This document shows positions 9,148 to 16,467 of a stretch of DNA of 24,921 bases, piece by piece; the stretch's first letter is position 1, and each line of letters starts with the position of its first letter. Source of the DNA: a virus. The notes under the pieces were generated by a model. That model saw nothing but the letters and a program-made list of their open reading frames with translations, did not search any database and was not told the origin of the DNA. A program made the position numbers and the translations under genes. The stretch covers positions 1-24,921 of IMG/VR virus record IMGVR_UViG_3300027791_000125; one strand, given 5' to 3'.

Positions 9148-9696
9148 ATGGGTATAAGCAAAGTAAAAAATTTATTTGGAGCAGCAAAAAGAGGTTATGG
9201 AATGTTAGGCAAAGGTAAAACTGTTGTCAAAAATACTAATCCTCCTATGATTAAAATTAAACCTAAACCAAAGGGATCTACCCCTAAAAATCTTAATGAT
9301 CAAAAAAAAGTTTACGTTTCAGATAAGCCCGCTATTTTAGGTAAAGAAACATATAATTATGAGGGTTTAAAAAATGTAAAGAAGACAGAAGGCATGAAAG
9401 AAAAGTCACAACCAATTAAACTTCCTCCAAGAAAAGGATCACCTAAAAAAGATTATGCTACTTTATCGGATATCAAAAAAGATAATCCAACTTTATATAA
9501 AAAATACATGGAAAACTTAGGTAAGAAAACTTCAACACCAAGTCGTTTTGAAAAAAGAAGAGCTTTTTTACAAGGAGTTCCAACATCTAAGAAAGTAATA
9601 GTAGGTGGAGCAATAGCATTAGCTGGTGCTGATCTAGCTACTGGAGGAAAAAAGATGAAGAAAGCCAAAGACAGCTTAAAGGAGAAGAAAAAATGA
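9148..9696 (+). CDS. Very basic protein with C-terminal hydrophobic segment
   Basis: The 182-aa protein is extremely Lys-rich. It starts MGISKVKNLFGAAKRGYGML and shares the FGxAKxGxGxLGK pattern with the 83-aa protein at 1303. Repeated Pro/Lys stretches follow (IKIKPKPKGSTPKN), then one hydrophobic segment at about 151-167 (VIVGGAIALAGADLATG) and a Lys-rich tail. Charge and a single hydrophobic stretch could suit a DNA-condensing or membrane-contacting virion protein, or a holin-like partner of the adjacent lysozyme. I cannot choose between these. AGGG lies before the start, and the gene overlaps the next by four bases (ATGA). Confidence 0.65.
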   Translation: MGISKVKNLFGAAKRGYGMLGKGKTVVKNTNPPMIKIKPKPKGSTPKNLNDQKKVYVSDKPAILGKETYNYEGLKNVKKTEGMKEKSQPIKLPPRKGSPKKDYATLSDIKKDNPTLYKKYMENLGKKTSTPSRFEKRRAFLQGVPTSKKVIVGGAIALAGADLATGGKKMKKAKDSLKEKKK

Positions 9697-9908
9697 GAAA
9701 AGATTTAAGAAAAAGATTTGGTATCGTAGACACCTTCAAAGCACCTAAGATTCAAGACGATGGTGGTTCTCCAAAAGAGTACACGGACCACGGTGCATTT
9801 AACAACGAAGCTAAGCCAAGCCTACCTGAAGGTTACAAAAAAGGCGAAGCAAGAGGTATGGGAGCTGCTATCAAAGGCGGCAAATATATCATAGCTCCAG
9901 GAGAGTAA
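9693..9908 (+). CDS. Small hypothetical protein with GMGAAIKGGK tail
   Basis: The 71-aa protein begins with a basic helix (MRKDLRKRFGIVDTF) and ends in EARGMGAAIKGGKYIIAPGE. I have the impression that similar Gly-rich GMGAAIKGGK tails end small proteins of other marine phages, but their function is not known to me. A good SD (AAGGAG) precedes the ATG by about eight bases. It lies between the two basic proteins at 9148 and 9910 and is surely in the same operon. Confidence 0.65.
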   Translation: MRKDLRKRFGIVDTFKAPKIQDDGGSPKEYTDHGAFNNEAKPSLPEGYKKGEARGMGAAIKGGKYIIAPGE

Positions 9909-9909
9909 G

Positions 9910-10281
9910 ATGCCTTTTTCAAAATATTCAAATAAGCAAAAAAAGTTAGCACGAATTGCAGAACCACGAGATGCGATTACAGGAGCTGACTTTGCTGCTT
10001 TAAAAAAGAAACCTAAGAAGATGGCTGGCGGAGGTACCATTGCTTCAGTTAAAAAAAGATATGATAACGCGATTAAGCGTAAGGTTGCAGATGTTAAGAA
10101 ACGTAAAGAGTTAATTGCAGATCCATCAGATGGTTTTAAATTAGACAGAGCTTCCCAAACATTAAAAGATATTCTTAAAGAGCAAACTAAAGCCATAAAA
10201 AGAGGAAAATCTTACTTAGGTATTCAAGGTGTAGATGAACAAGAATTTAAAGTTAAAGACATTCCCACCCCTAAAATTTAA
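9910..10281 (+). CDS. Basic protein sharing a module with the 609-aa virion protein
   Basis: The 123-aa protein starts MPFSKYSNKQKKLARIAEP, a start I know from small proteins of uncultured marine phages. A Lys-rich middle follows, with MAGGG near residues 38-42. From about residue 77 (KLDRASQTLKDIL to SYLGIQGV) it resembles residues 330-362 of the 609-aa virion protein; the match includes 24 identical bases. AGGAG about seven bases upstream supports the start. Its stop overlaps the antisense SNF2 gene by four bases. The shared module could be a common binding face or the trace of an internal duplication. The function is unknown. Confidence 0.65.
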   Translation: MPFSKYSNKQKKLARIAEPRDAITGADFAALKKKPKKMAGGGTIASVKKRYDNAIKRKVADVKKRKELIADPSDGFKLDRASQTLKDILKEQTKAIKRGKSYLGIQGVDEQEFKVKDIPTPKI

Positions 10282-11744
10282 GTAATCCACTCTTTCGCAG
10301 CATCACCCATAACCTGACCAGCAATGTTAACCTTGTTCTTTAAGGCAGTTAAGATTTTTTCATCTATCGTTCCTCTACAAACAAGATCAACATAAGTAAC
10401 CTTGCATTTTTGTCCTATTCTATGAGCTCTGTCTTCAGATTGTAATCGGATTTCTAAGTCGTAATTATTTGAATAATACACAACAGTGTGAGCGGAGGTA
10501 AGAGTAATACCATAGCCTCCGGTTTTTGGGTTAGCGACCAAATACGTAAGATCATTCTCCACGTCTTGAAAATTCTTGACAAGATCCATCCGTGTCTGAT
10601 TATCAGTATCACCATAAAAAGCTGCAGTCGAAGTATCACCATATTTCTCCTTTAATAATTTTGTTATAGTTTGAATATTATGTCTATAACTAGCCCAGAT
10701 AATAACTTTACCTGTGGACTCATCTAGTACATGTAATAACTCACTATAACGATTGCCAGGGACGTCGTGAGTCTCACCATCATCGTTGATAGTAAACTCA
10801 CAACACACCTGGTGCAGTTTCACAATTTGTGAAAGTCTGTTAGCAGTCGTCGTCGTTTTGTCGTTAAAGATAAACATAGCGTTTCGCTTTAACGATTCAT
10901 ACGCTACGAGCTGTTCCTTGCTCATCGGTACGAATCTTTTCTGATAGATCTTTTCAGGGAGATCTAAACAATCTTCTTTTTTAACACGGTATGAATTAGA
11001 CTTAATTAATAAGTCAAGCTCATCAAGTCTTTGATAGCCAATGATAAGAGGAAAGGTTCTACCGCTTGATGTAGGTTTTGAAATAACTTTGGCGTATCTT
11101 GCACGGAAAGCATAATAATTATTTTGTCGAAGAATCTTTGTATCTAAAAAAGCAAATTGAGCAAAAATATCTAAAGGACTTTTAGTAACAGGAGTCCCTG
11201 TTAAAATTCTTTTATATTTTATATCTTTAGCAACACGTAACATATTTTTAGTTCGCATGGCCGCTGGAGTTTTAATAGTTGTACTCTCATCAACAATCAT
11301 CATTGTTTTATTTTTATCTTGTTTAGAAATAAATTTGTCTAAAAACAAAAAACCTTTTTTACTAGAAATAGATTCTATATTCATAAGAAAAACAAAAAGA
11401 CCTTTTTCTTGTTTAACTAAAATCTGTGTTAAGTCTTCCTTTGTTTCAGCATCTTTTAAACTTGGGTCCCAAGTAACAATCTTCATTTCTTGATCTGTGT
11501 ATTCTATTATTTCTTTATGCCAGTTACGATACACGGACTTCGGACCAAAGATGATGACAACATTAATTTTATCATCACTATATAAATCGAGCATGTCATG
11601 AATAGTAGTAATAGTTTTACCTGTCCCCATCTCCATAAGATAAGCGAAAACATAAGGATTTTTTCTTCTACACTCGGACACGGCAGTGCGTTGATGATCA
11701 AAAAGATCTTTTTTATAGTTAGCCATAAAAATAATATATTGCAT
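10278..11744 (-). CDS. SNF2-family (SF2) DNA helicase/translocase
   Basis: The 488-aa protein carries both helicase lobes. Walker A is MEMGTGKT (37-44), the DEAH-type box VDEST (151-155), motif III LTGTP (181-185), motif V around 404-418 (ANPKTGGYGITLTSA), and motif VI QSEDRAHRIGQ (435-445), a hallmark of SNF2 proteins. These enzymes translocate on duplex DNA using ATP; phage members are thought to help replication or recombination. It lacks extra nuclease or chromatin domains. The start is uncertain: Met1 (11744) and Met7 (11726, MANYKK) both lack a clear SD. A TATACT on the minus strand at 11760-11765 would leave a leader of roughly 8 or 26 bases. It is antisense to the replication block, sharing a 53-base spacer with it. 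Confidence 0.9.
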   Translation of the reverse strand: MQYIIFMANYKKDLFDHQRTAVSECRRKNPYVFAYLMEMGTGKTITTIHDMLDLYSDDKINVVIIFGPKSVYRNWHKEIIEYTDQEMKIVTWDPSLKDAETKEDLTQILVKQEKGLFVFLMNIESISSKKGFLFLDKFISKQDKNKTMMIVDESTTIKTPAAMRTKNMLRVAKDIKYKRILTGTPVTKSPLDIFAQFAFLDTKILRQNNYYAFRARYAKVISKPTSSGRTFPLIIGYQRLDELDLLIKSNSYRVKKEDCLDLPEKIYQKRFVPMSKEQLVAYESLKRNAMFIFNDKTTTTANRLSQIVKLHQVCCEFTINDDGETHDVPGNRYSELLHVLDESTGKVIIWASYRHNIQTITKLLKEKYGDTSTAAFYGDTDNQTRMDLVKNFQDVENDLTYLVANPKTGGYGITLTSAHTVVYYSNNYDLEIRLQSEDRAHRIGQKCKVTYVDLVCRGTIDEKILTALKNKVNIAGQVMGDAAKEWIT

Positions 11745-11767
11745 TTTTCTAGGATTTCAAGTATAAG
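11739..11767 (+). promoter_or_regulatory. Sigma70-like promoter of the replication block
   Basis: TTGCAT (11739-11744), a 17-base spacer and TATAAG (11762-11767) form a plausible sigma70 promoter. Transcription would start near 11775. A strong AGGAGGT (11786-11792) then lies five bases before the first ATG of the block. The -35 overlaps the start of the antisense SNF2 gene. The -10 matches consensus in five of six positions, the -35 only in three. Confidence 0.5.
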
Positions 11768-11797
11768 ATTATTAATAACAACACTAGGAGGTGTTAT

Positions 11798-12373
11798 ATG
11801 GCTAACGAAATAAGCTTCGAGGAATTGAAGCATGACTCGGGAGATCTCAAAAAGCTTGATGATTCAAGCTTAGAGAGTCTTTCAGTTCTAATTCAAAAAC
11901 TATTAGATAAACAAACTATAGTTGAAGAAATAGAATTAACTTTAAAAGAACAGAAGAGGGAAGTTGAAATATTATCCTCTGAGACAATACCACTTAAAAT
12001 GCAAGAGATGGGTATCACATCTACTCAAATGGAAGACGGTAGCAAAGTAAGCTACAAAGATGAATTCTTTTGTCGTATTCCTAAAGATAGAGCTGAGGAT
12101 GCTTTGAATTATTTAAGGGATAAAGGTCTTGGAGATATAATTAAAAATCAAGTTTCCACAAGTTTCGGATCGGGTGAAGATAATATGGCTGGTGATCTAG
12201 CTGGATATATTCAGCAGAATTACGGTGTCACCCCTGACGTGAAAGAATCAGTGCATCCTTCGACACTGAAGGCGTCTCTTAAAAGACGTCAAGAAGAAGG
12301 AATTTCGGACCCTGAGGATCTTTTCGGGATCTTCATACGTCCTATAACCAAAGTAACGAAAGGTAAAAAATGA
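11798..12373 (+). CDS. Conserved coiled-coil protein of the phage replication region
   Basis: The 191-aa protein has an N-terminal coiled-coil-like segment (about residues 20-65: SLSVLIQKLLDKQTIVEEIE onward) and a compact middle (MEDGSKVSYKDEFFCRIPKD; LGDIIKNQVSTSFG). The C-terminal section VHPSTLKASLKRRQEEGISD ends at DLFGIFI. I have seen proteins of this shape beside the SSB-like gene in other phages, but they have no biochemical role that I know. It is translated from a strong AGGAGGT and overlaps the SSB-like gene by four bases, so tight co-expression and a role in replication or nuclease control are likely by context. No catalytic motif is visible. Confidence 0.65.
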   Translation: MANEISFEELKHDSGDLKKLDDSSLESLSVLIQKLLDKQTIVEEIELTLKEQKREVEILSSETIPLKMQEMGITSTQMEDGSKVSYKDEFFCRIPKDRAEDALNYLRDKGLGDIIKNQVSTSFGSGEDNMAGDLAGYIQQNYGVTPDVKESVHPSTLKASLKRRQEEGISDPEDLFGIFIRPITKVTKGKK

Positions 12374-13173
12374 ACGAACCAAAAGCAAAAAAAGAAGTAG
12401 CAACTAAATCAGAAAACACTGTTGCTGTTTCACAGCCTATGGATCTTGCCACAGTAATGGCGGACCAAGGCGCTGGATTATCTAGTCATACAATGGATGA
12501 CTTAGCTATTCCTTTTATCAAAATACTTAGTTCTATGTCTCCACAGACAAAGAAAAATAAAACTGAGTATATTGAAGGAGCAACAGAAGGTATGATCTTT
12601 AATACTGTTAGTCAGGAATTGACTGATGGTACTAAAGGAATTTCAATCGTACCATGTCTCTTTGAACCTGTTCTACTTGAATGGACTGACAGAGGACAAG
12701 GATCTTCGGCTCCTGTTGTCCATCCTGTTGAATCAGATATTCTGAATCATGCAGTCAAGGATGCTGAGGGTAAACTTAGGTTGCCTTCAGGTACTTACTT
12801 AGAGAGGACTCACAATCATTATTGCCTCCTTATCGATAATGAAGGATTCACTTCTCAAGTGCTTCTTTCTATGAAAGTAAGTCAACTTTCTAAGTCAAGA
12901 AAGTGGAACACAGTAATCATGGGGGCTAAGGTTAGGAATGGTGACATAGTTATCAATCCTCCTAGTTGGTATTATACATATCACCTTCAAACCAAAGCTG
13001 AGTCAAATGACAAAGGTGATTGGTACGGCTGGAATATAACAAGGGGTGAGGTTGTTTCAGCGTCTGTGTATACCGAAGCGAAGGCTTTCCATGACTCTAT
13101 TAAGAGGAAGGAAGTCAAAGTTAATTATACTGAGGACGATGGCACGGAAAAAAAGGATAATAATCCTTTTTAA
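12370..13173 (+). CDS. Single-stranded DNA-binding-like protein
   Basis: The 267-aa protein has a disordered N-terminal tail (1-40) and a beta-rich core with conserved phage-family features (LAIPFIKILSSMSPQTKK; GATEGMIFNT; SKSRKWNTVIMGAKV; ESNDKGDWYGWNI). It ends in a charged acidic-to-basic tail closing DNNPF. Bacterial SSB ends in D-D-I-P-F and phage analogues also end in acid plus Phe, and that tip recruits replication partners. The core does not show a classical SSB motif that I can place, so the call rests on context, the general resemblance and the tip. Its codons for the last residues form a strong RNA hairpin (13150-13171). AAAGG precedes the ATGA-overlapped start. Confidence 0.6.
   Translation: MNEPKAKKEVATKSENTVAVSQPMDLATVMADQGAGLSSHTMDDLAIPFIKILSSMSPQTKKNKTEYIEGATEGMIFNTVSQELTDGTKGISIVPCLFEPVLLEWTDRGQGSSAPVVHPVESDILNHAVKDAEGKLRLPSGTYLERTHNHYCLLIDNEGFTSQVLLSMKVSQLSKSRKWNTVIMGAKVRNGDIVINPPSWYYTYHLQTKAESNDKGDWYGWNITRGEVVSASVYTEAKAFHDSIKRKEVKVNYTEDDGTEKKDNNPF
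13150..13171 (+). terminator. Terminator-like hairpin at end of SSB-like gene
   Basis: AAAAAGGAT (13150-13158) pairs perfectly with ATCCTTTTT (13163-13171) around an AATA loop, and the 3' arm ends in five T. The stem has only two G-C pairs, so it is weak. It encodes the C-terminal DNNPF and the first base of the stop codon. It might cause partial termination between the SSB-like protein and primase. Confidence 0.4.
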
Positions 13174-13179
13174 TCATTG

Positions 13180-13212
13180 AATGTGGTGGGGTCTTAATAG
13201 GCCCCACTCATT
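13180..13212 (+). promoter_or_regulatory. Strong RNA hairpin before the primase start
   Basis: In RNA, GUGGGGUC (13186-13193) pairs with GGCCCCAC (13200-13207), giving seven Watson-Crick pairs plus one G-U around a UUAAUA loop. A lower AAUG/CAUU stem (13180-13183 with 13209-13212) sits below a small internal loop. It is much more GC-rich than its surroundings and ends four bases before a GTG and thirteen before the ATG of the primase. There is no U-run, so it is more likely to control translation or RNA processing than to terminate. Confidence 0.55.
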
Positions 13213-13224
13213 TGAGTGAGTGTG

Positions 13225-14748
13225 ATGGCAGATCATATAAAATTCAGAGATATATTTAGTGGCTTGACTAGAGCTCATGGTGTTTATCATAAGGGTGAAG
13301 TTAAGGAAAATGGTAAAGTTAGTGGTAAAGCTTTTATTTTAAAAGAAGACGTCACTGATATTCATTGGAAAAATCATATAGAAGGTATTGAGCCTTCATT
13401 AGGAATTGTTCCAATACGAGATGATAGCACTTGTAGTTGGTGTTGTATTGATGTTGATGACTACACTCTTGATATTTTTAAAACAATTACAAACATTAGA
13501 AAATTAAAAATTCCAATCGTTCCCTGTCGATCTAAATCAGGTGGATTACATTTATTTATTTTTATTAAAGGAAGTATCACAGCTTCTCTTGCCCGGAAGA
13601 AATTAAAAGAGATTGCTTCGGTCTTAGGTTTTGCTCACTGTGAGATCTTTCCAAAGCAAACTGAACTTGATTCAAAGCGTGGAGACACAGGTAATTTTTT
13701 AAATCTACCTTACTTCAAAGGAGATTTAAGCGGAAGATACTCAATTGATGATAAAGGTGAGTCAAGAACCATGGAACAGTTCTTCGAGGCTGTAAATCAA
13801 TATGCAATCATACCAGAGGACTTTCAAAACATATCTGTACAGTCCTTAAAACCGAAAAAGACCTCTTTTGATGGTCCTCCTTGCATAGAAATCCTTCAAA
13901 ACATAGGTATTTACGAGGGTGGACGCGATGATGCGGTATTTCACTACTGTTGTTATGCTAAAAAGAAGTTTCCCACGGACCAATGGCAAAATGAAGTGTT
14001 TAATTTTAATACTGCTTACTGCAAACCTCCAATGGGTTATGATCAAGTCAAGCAAAAAATAGATCAACACGAAAAAAAAGATTATGGATACAAATGTAAG
14101 GATCAACCAATGATGTCTCACTGTGATAGTTCTAAATGTAGAGTAAGAAAATTTGGTATAGGCAGAGATGATATGGATATGTCTATTGAAAACTTGACAA
14201 AGCTAGAGTCAGATGAATCTGTATGGCATTTAGATGTAGATGGTCATAGAATTACAGTTACCACTGATGAGCTGATGGATCAAAAGTTATTTAGGAAAAA
14301 AGTATTAGAAACAAAAACTACATTACCTGTTGAAATGACTAAGCGGGATTATGAAGCTCGTATTAGAGAACTATTAGATACAGTTGAAATAGTGAAGATG
14401 CCTTATGAAGTTACTAAAGAAGGTAGATTTAATGCTCACCTGGATGACTTTATTTTTAATCAAGCTATTGCAGATGATATTCAAGAAATTATGAACCACT
14501 GTATTTATAAAGAAGAAAATAAAGTTTTCTTTCAGCTATCCTCTTTGGAGAGATATTTAAGAAAGAATCAATTCAAAGAATTTAGCACAACTCAAATGGG
14601 TTCTATTATTAGAGATAGAGGTGGAGATAGTAAACGTACGAGACTTAATTCCAACACAGTAAAGAATTTGTTTTGGATACCTGATCCTCAACCTCAAGAA
14701 GAAAAGAAATTAAAAGTACCTAAGGTAGATAATGATACCCCTTTCTAA
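13225..14748 (+). CDS. Archaeo-eukaryotic-type primase (AEP, TOTE-like)
   Basis: The protein has the catalytic core of archaeo-eukaryotic primases. CIDVDDY holds the metal-binding D-x-D (Asp76 and Asp78 from ATG 13225), and SKSGGLHLFIF holds the S-x-x-x-H nucleotide-contact motif about 26 residues later. Further on, HCEIFPKQ and GNFLNLPYF are typical of the TOTE-type branch. A Cys/His cluster (CKDQPMMSHCDSSKCRVRKF) sits around two thirds along, and the C-terminal part may be winged-helix-like. It should make RNA or DNA primers for the polymerase encoded downstream. I chose ATG 13225; an in-frame GTG at 13216 is possible, and neither has a good SD. Its end overlaps the UvrD-like helicase by 17 bases. 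No DnaB-like helicase domain is fused. Confidence 0.85.
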   Translation: MADHIKFRDIFSGLTRAHGVYHKGEVKENGKVSGKAFILKEDVTDIHWKNHIEGIEPSLGIVPIRDDSTCSWCCIDVDDYTLDIFKTITNIRKLKIPIVPCRSKSGGLHLFIFIKGSITASLARKKLKEIASVLGFAHCEIFPKQTELDSKRGDTGNFLNLPYFKGDLSGRYSIDDKGESRTMEQFFEAVNQYAIIPEDFQNISVQSLKPKKTSFDGPPCIEILQNIGIYEGGRDDAVFHYCCYAKKKFPTDQWQNEVFNFNTAYCKPPMGYDQVKQKIDQHEKKDYGYKCKDQPMMSHCDSSKCRVRKFGIGRDDMDMSIENLTKLESDESVWHLDVDGHRITVTTDELMDQKLFRKKVLETKTTLPVEMTKRDYEARIRELLDTVEIVKMPYEVTKEGRFNAHLDDFIFNQAIADDIQEIMNHCIYKEENKVFFQLSSLERYLRKNQFKEFSTTQMGSIIRDRGGDSKRTRLNSNTVKNLFWIPDPQPQEEKKLKVPKVDNDTPF

Positions 14749-16258
14749 AGTAAAAAAGATTTACGGTCCCCCAGGCACTGGTAAAACTACTTATCTTTTA
14801 AAAATAGTTGAAGAAGAAATACAAAGAAAAGTTACCCCTGATCAAATAGCTTTCCTTGCTTATACAAAAAAAGCTGCTACAGAAGCAGTTAATAGAGCTA
14901 GTCAAAAGTTTAAGCTTGACACTAAGGATTTTAAACATTTCAGAACCATACATAGTTTAGCTTTTCAAAGTTTAAGTTTATCTACTAACGATGTAATGAA
15001 GCCAAAACATTATATAGAAATATCAGAAGCTCTTAAAGTAGATTTACAACCAAAAGATATTCACGATGATGATGGTAATTTTATTCAACAAGATCCTTAT
15101 TTAAAAATCATTGACTTATCAAGAATAACAGGAATCGATTTACACGATACTTTTGCAAAGTATGGACATATTATAGGTGGCTGGCGTAAGTTAGAACAAA
15201 TTGCAGAATATCTAAAAGAATATAAAAAAGTTAGAGGTTTATATGACTTTACGGATATGTTAATAGAGTTTAACCTAAGACCTGAAATATGGCCAGATTT
15301 AGAGGTATTAATAGTTGACGAGGCGCAAGATCTATCGCTCGTCCAATGGCAAGTTATCACAAATCTCATTACTAAATGTAAAAGAGCCTATATCGCTGGA
15401 GATGATGACCAGGCTATTTTTAAATGGGCTGGTGCTGATGTTAATAGTTTTCAGTCTTATCCAGGTGATTCTATTGTCTTGGATAAGTCCTATCGTATAC
15501 CAAGATCACATCACAACATTGCCAATAAAATTGTTAATAATATCAAAGACCGAATTGAAAAAACTTGGGAAGCGAAAGATGAAGAAGGAAAGGTCATTAC
15601 AGTATACTCACATGAAGCTATACCCTACAAAGATAAAAACTGGCTTGTACTCGCAAGGACTAAATACATACTTAATAAAGTTGAAAGGTTCTTCCTGGAA
15701 CAGGGTTACTACTACTCACGGTTTGGAAGCAGTAGCATAAGTGATAGATTAAAACACGCTATAGCATCCTGGAAAAAAATAGCTGAAGGACAATCTATTG
15801 GGTTAGAGGGTTTAAAAGCTATGTATGAATTTATGAGTTCAGGCAGAGGAGTACAAAGAAATTTTAAAAAACTTACAGAAATAGATGATCGAGAAACTTT
15901 TGATTATGAAAAACTTATGTTTAGTCACGGTCTTTTAGTAGGAAAAGAAAGCACTTGGTATCAAGCTTTAGATAGGATACCGTATGGAAAGGTAATGTAT
16001 ATTCGCCAATTAATGAAACGAGGGGTAAACATTTGGCAACGCCCCCAAATAGAACTTTCCACTATCCACGGAGCAAAAGGCGGTGAAGCCGATAACGTTG
16101 TTTTGCTATTAGATCTATCTCGTAAATCAGAAGAAGCACTTCAAAATAATCCTGATGATGAACATAGAGTTTTTTATGTTGGCGCAACAAGAGCTCGTAA
16201 AGAGTTATGGTTAGTTCGTTCTGAATCTGACCGAGAATATCTGGAGGCTATAAGATGA
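14732..16258 (+). CDS. UvrD/Rep-like superfamily 1A DNA helicase
   Basis: The 508-aa protein has all SF1A motifs: Walker A GPPGTGKT (12-19), Ia AYTKKAATE (43-51), Ib TIHSLAF (72-78), II VDEAQD (195-200), III AGDDDQAIFKWAGAD (222-236), IV SYRIP (253-257), V STIHGAKGGEADNVVLL (443-459) and VI RVFYVGATRARKELW (479-493). The family unwinds DNA in the 3' to 5' direction using ATP. It is shorter than UvrD (about 720 aa), so accessory subdomains are reduced, as in many phage versions. AAGG six bases before the ATG supports the start inside the primase gene. It is coupled downstream by ATGA. Together with primase and polymerase it probably works at the fork or in recombination-dependent replication. 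Confidence 0.92.
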   Translation: MIPLSKVKKIYGPPGTGKTTYLLKIVEEEIQRKVTPDQIAFLAYTKKAATEAVNRASQKFKLDTKDFKHFRTIHSLAFQSLSLSTNDVMKPKHYIEISEALKVDLQPKDIHDDDGNFIQQDPYLKIIDLSRITGIDLHDTFAKYGHIIGGWRKLEQIAEYLKEYKKVRGLYDFTDMLIEFNLRPEIWPDLEVLIVDEAQDLSLVQWQVITNLITKCKRAYIAGDDDQAIFKWAGADVNSFQSYPGDSIVLDKSYRIPRSHHNIANKIVNNIKDRIEKTWEAKDEEGKVITVYSHEAIPYKDKNWLVLARTKYILNKVERFFLEQGYYYSRFGSSSISDRLKHAIASWKKIAEGQSIGLEGLKAMYEFMSSGRGVQRNFKKLTEIDDRETFDYEKLMFSHGLLVGKESTWYQALDRIPYGKVMYIRQLMKRGVNIWQRPQIELSTIHGAKGGEADNVVLLLDLSRKSEEALQNNPDDEHRVFYVGATRARKELWLVRSESDREYLEAIR

Positions 16259-16467
16259 GAATAGTTTATCAAAGCGGTAAGTTATATTTAAGTTTACGTG
16301 AAGAAGAAAAAAAAGATATTGTTGAGTCTTACCCTAAACCTTGTGAAATAGATTTATCTTTAATACCTGTTTTAAATAAAGATCTATCTAATATTAATGA
16401 ACAGATTTGGAAAGATACAACAGCAAAAGAATACCAAGAACTTGTAGGAACAATCTCTAAAAAATGA
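16255..16467 (+). CDS. Hypothetical 70-aa protein between helicase and polymerase
   Basis: A small acidic protein (MRIVYQSGKLYLSLREEEKK; later EQIWKDTTAKEYQELVGTI) with no recognised motif. It starts in an ATGA overlap after GGAGG and ends in an ATGA overlap with the polymerase gene, so it must be translated with both. A replisome accessory role is suggested only by position. Confidence 0.65.
   Translation: MRIVYQSGKLYLSLREEEKKDIVESYPKPCEIDLSLIPVLNKDLSNINEQIWKDTTAKEYQELVGTISKK

Noticed and set aside
13846-14121. Antisense hydrophobic 91-aa frame in the primase gene
   Set aside because: A mirror of Lys/Asp-rich sense codons; no SD or promoter.
15097-15369. Reverse-strand frames inside the UvrD-like gene and similar long antisense frames elsewhere
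   Set aside because: They have no SD, no homology signal and follow the codon pattern of the sense gene.
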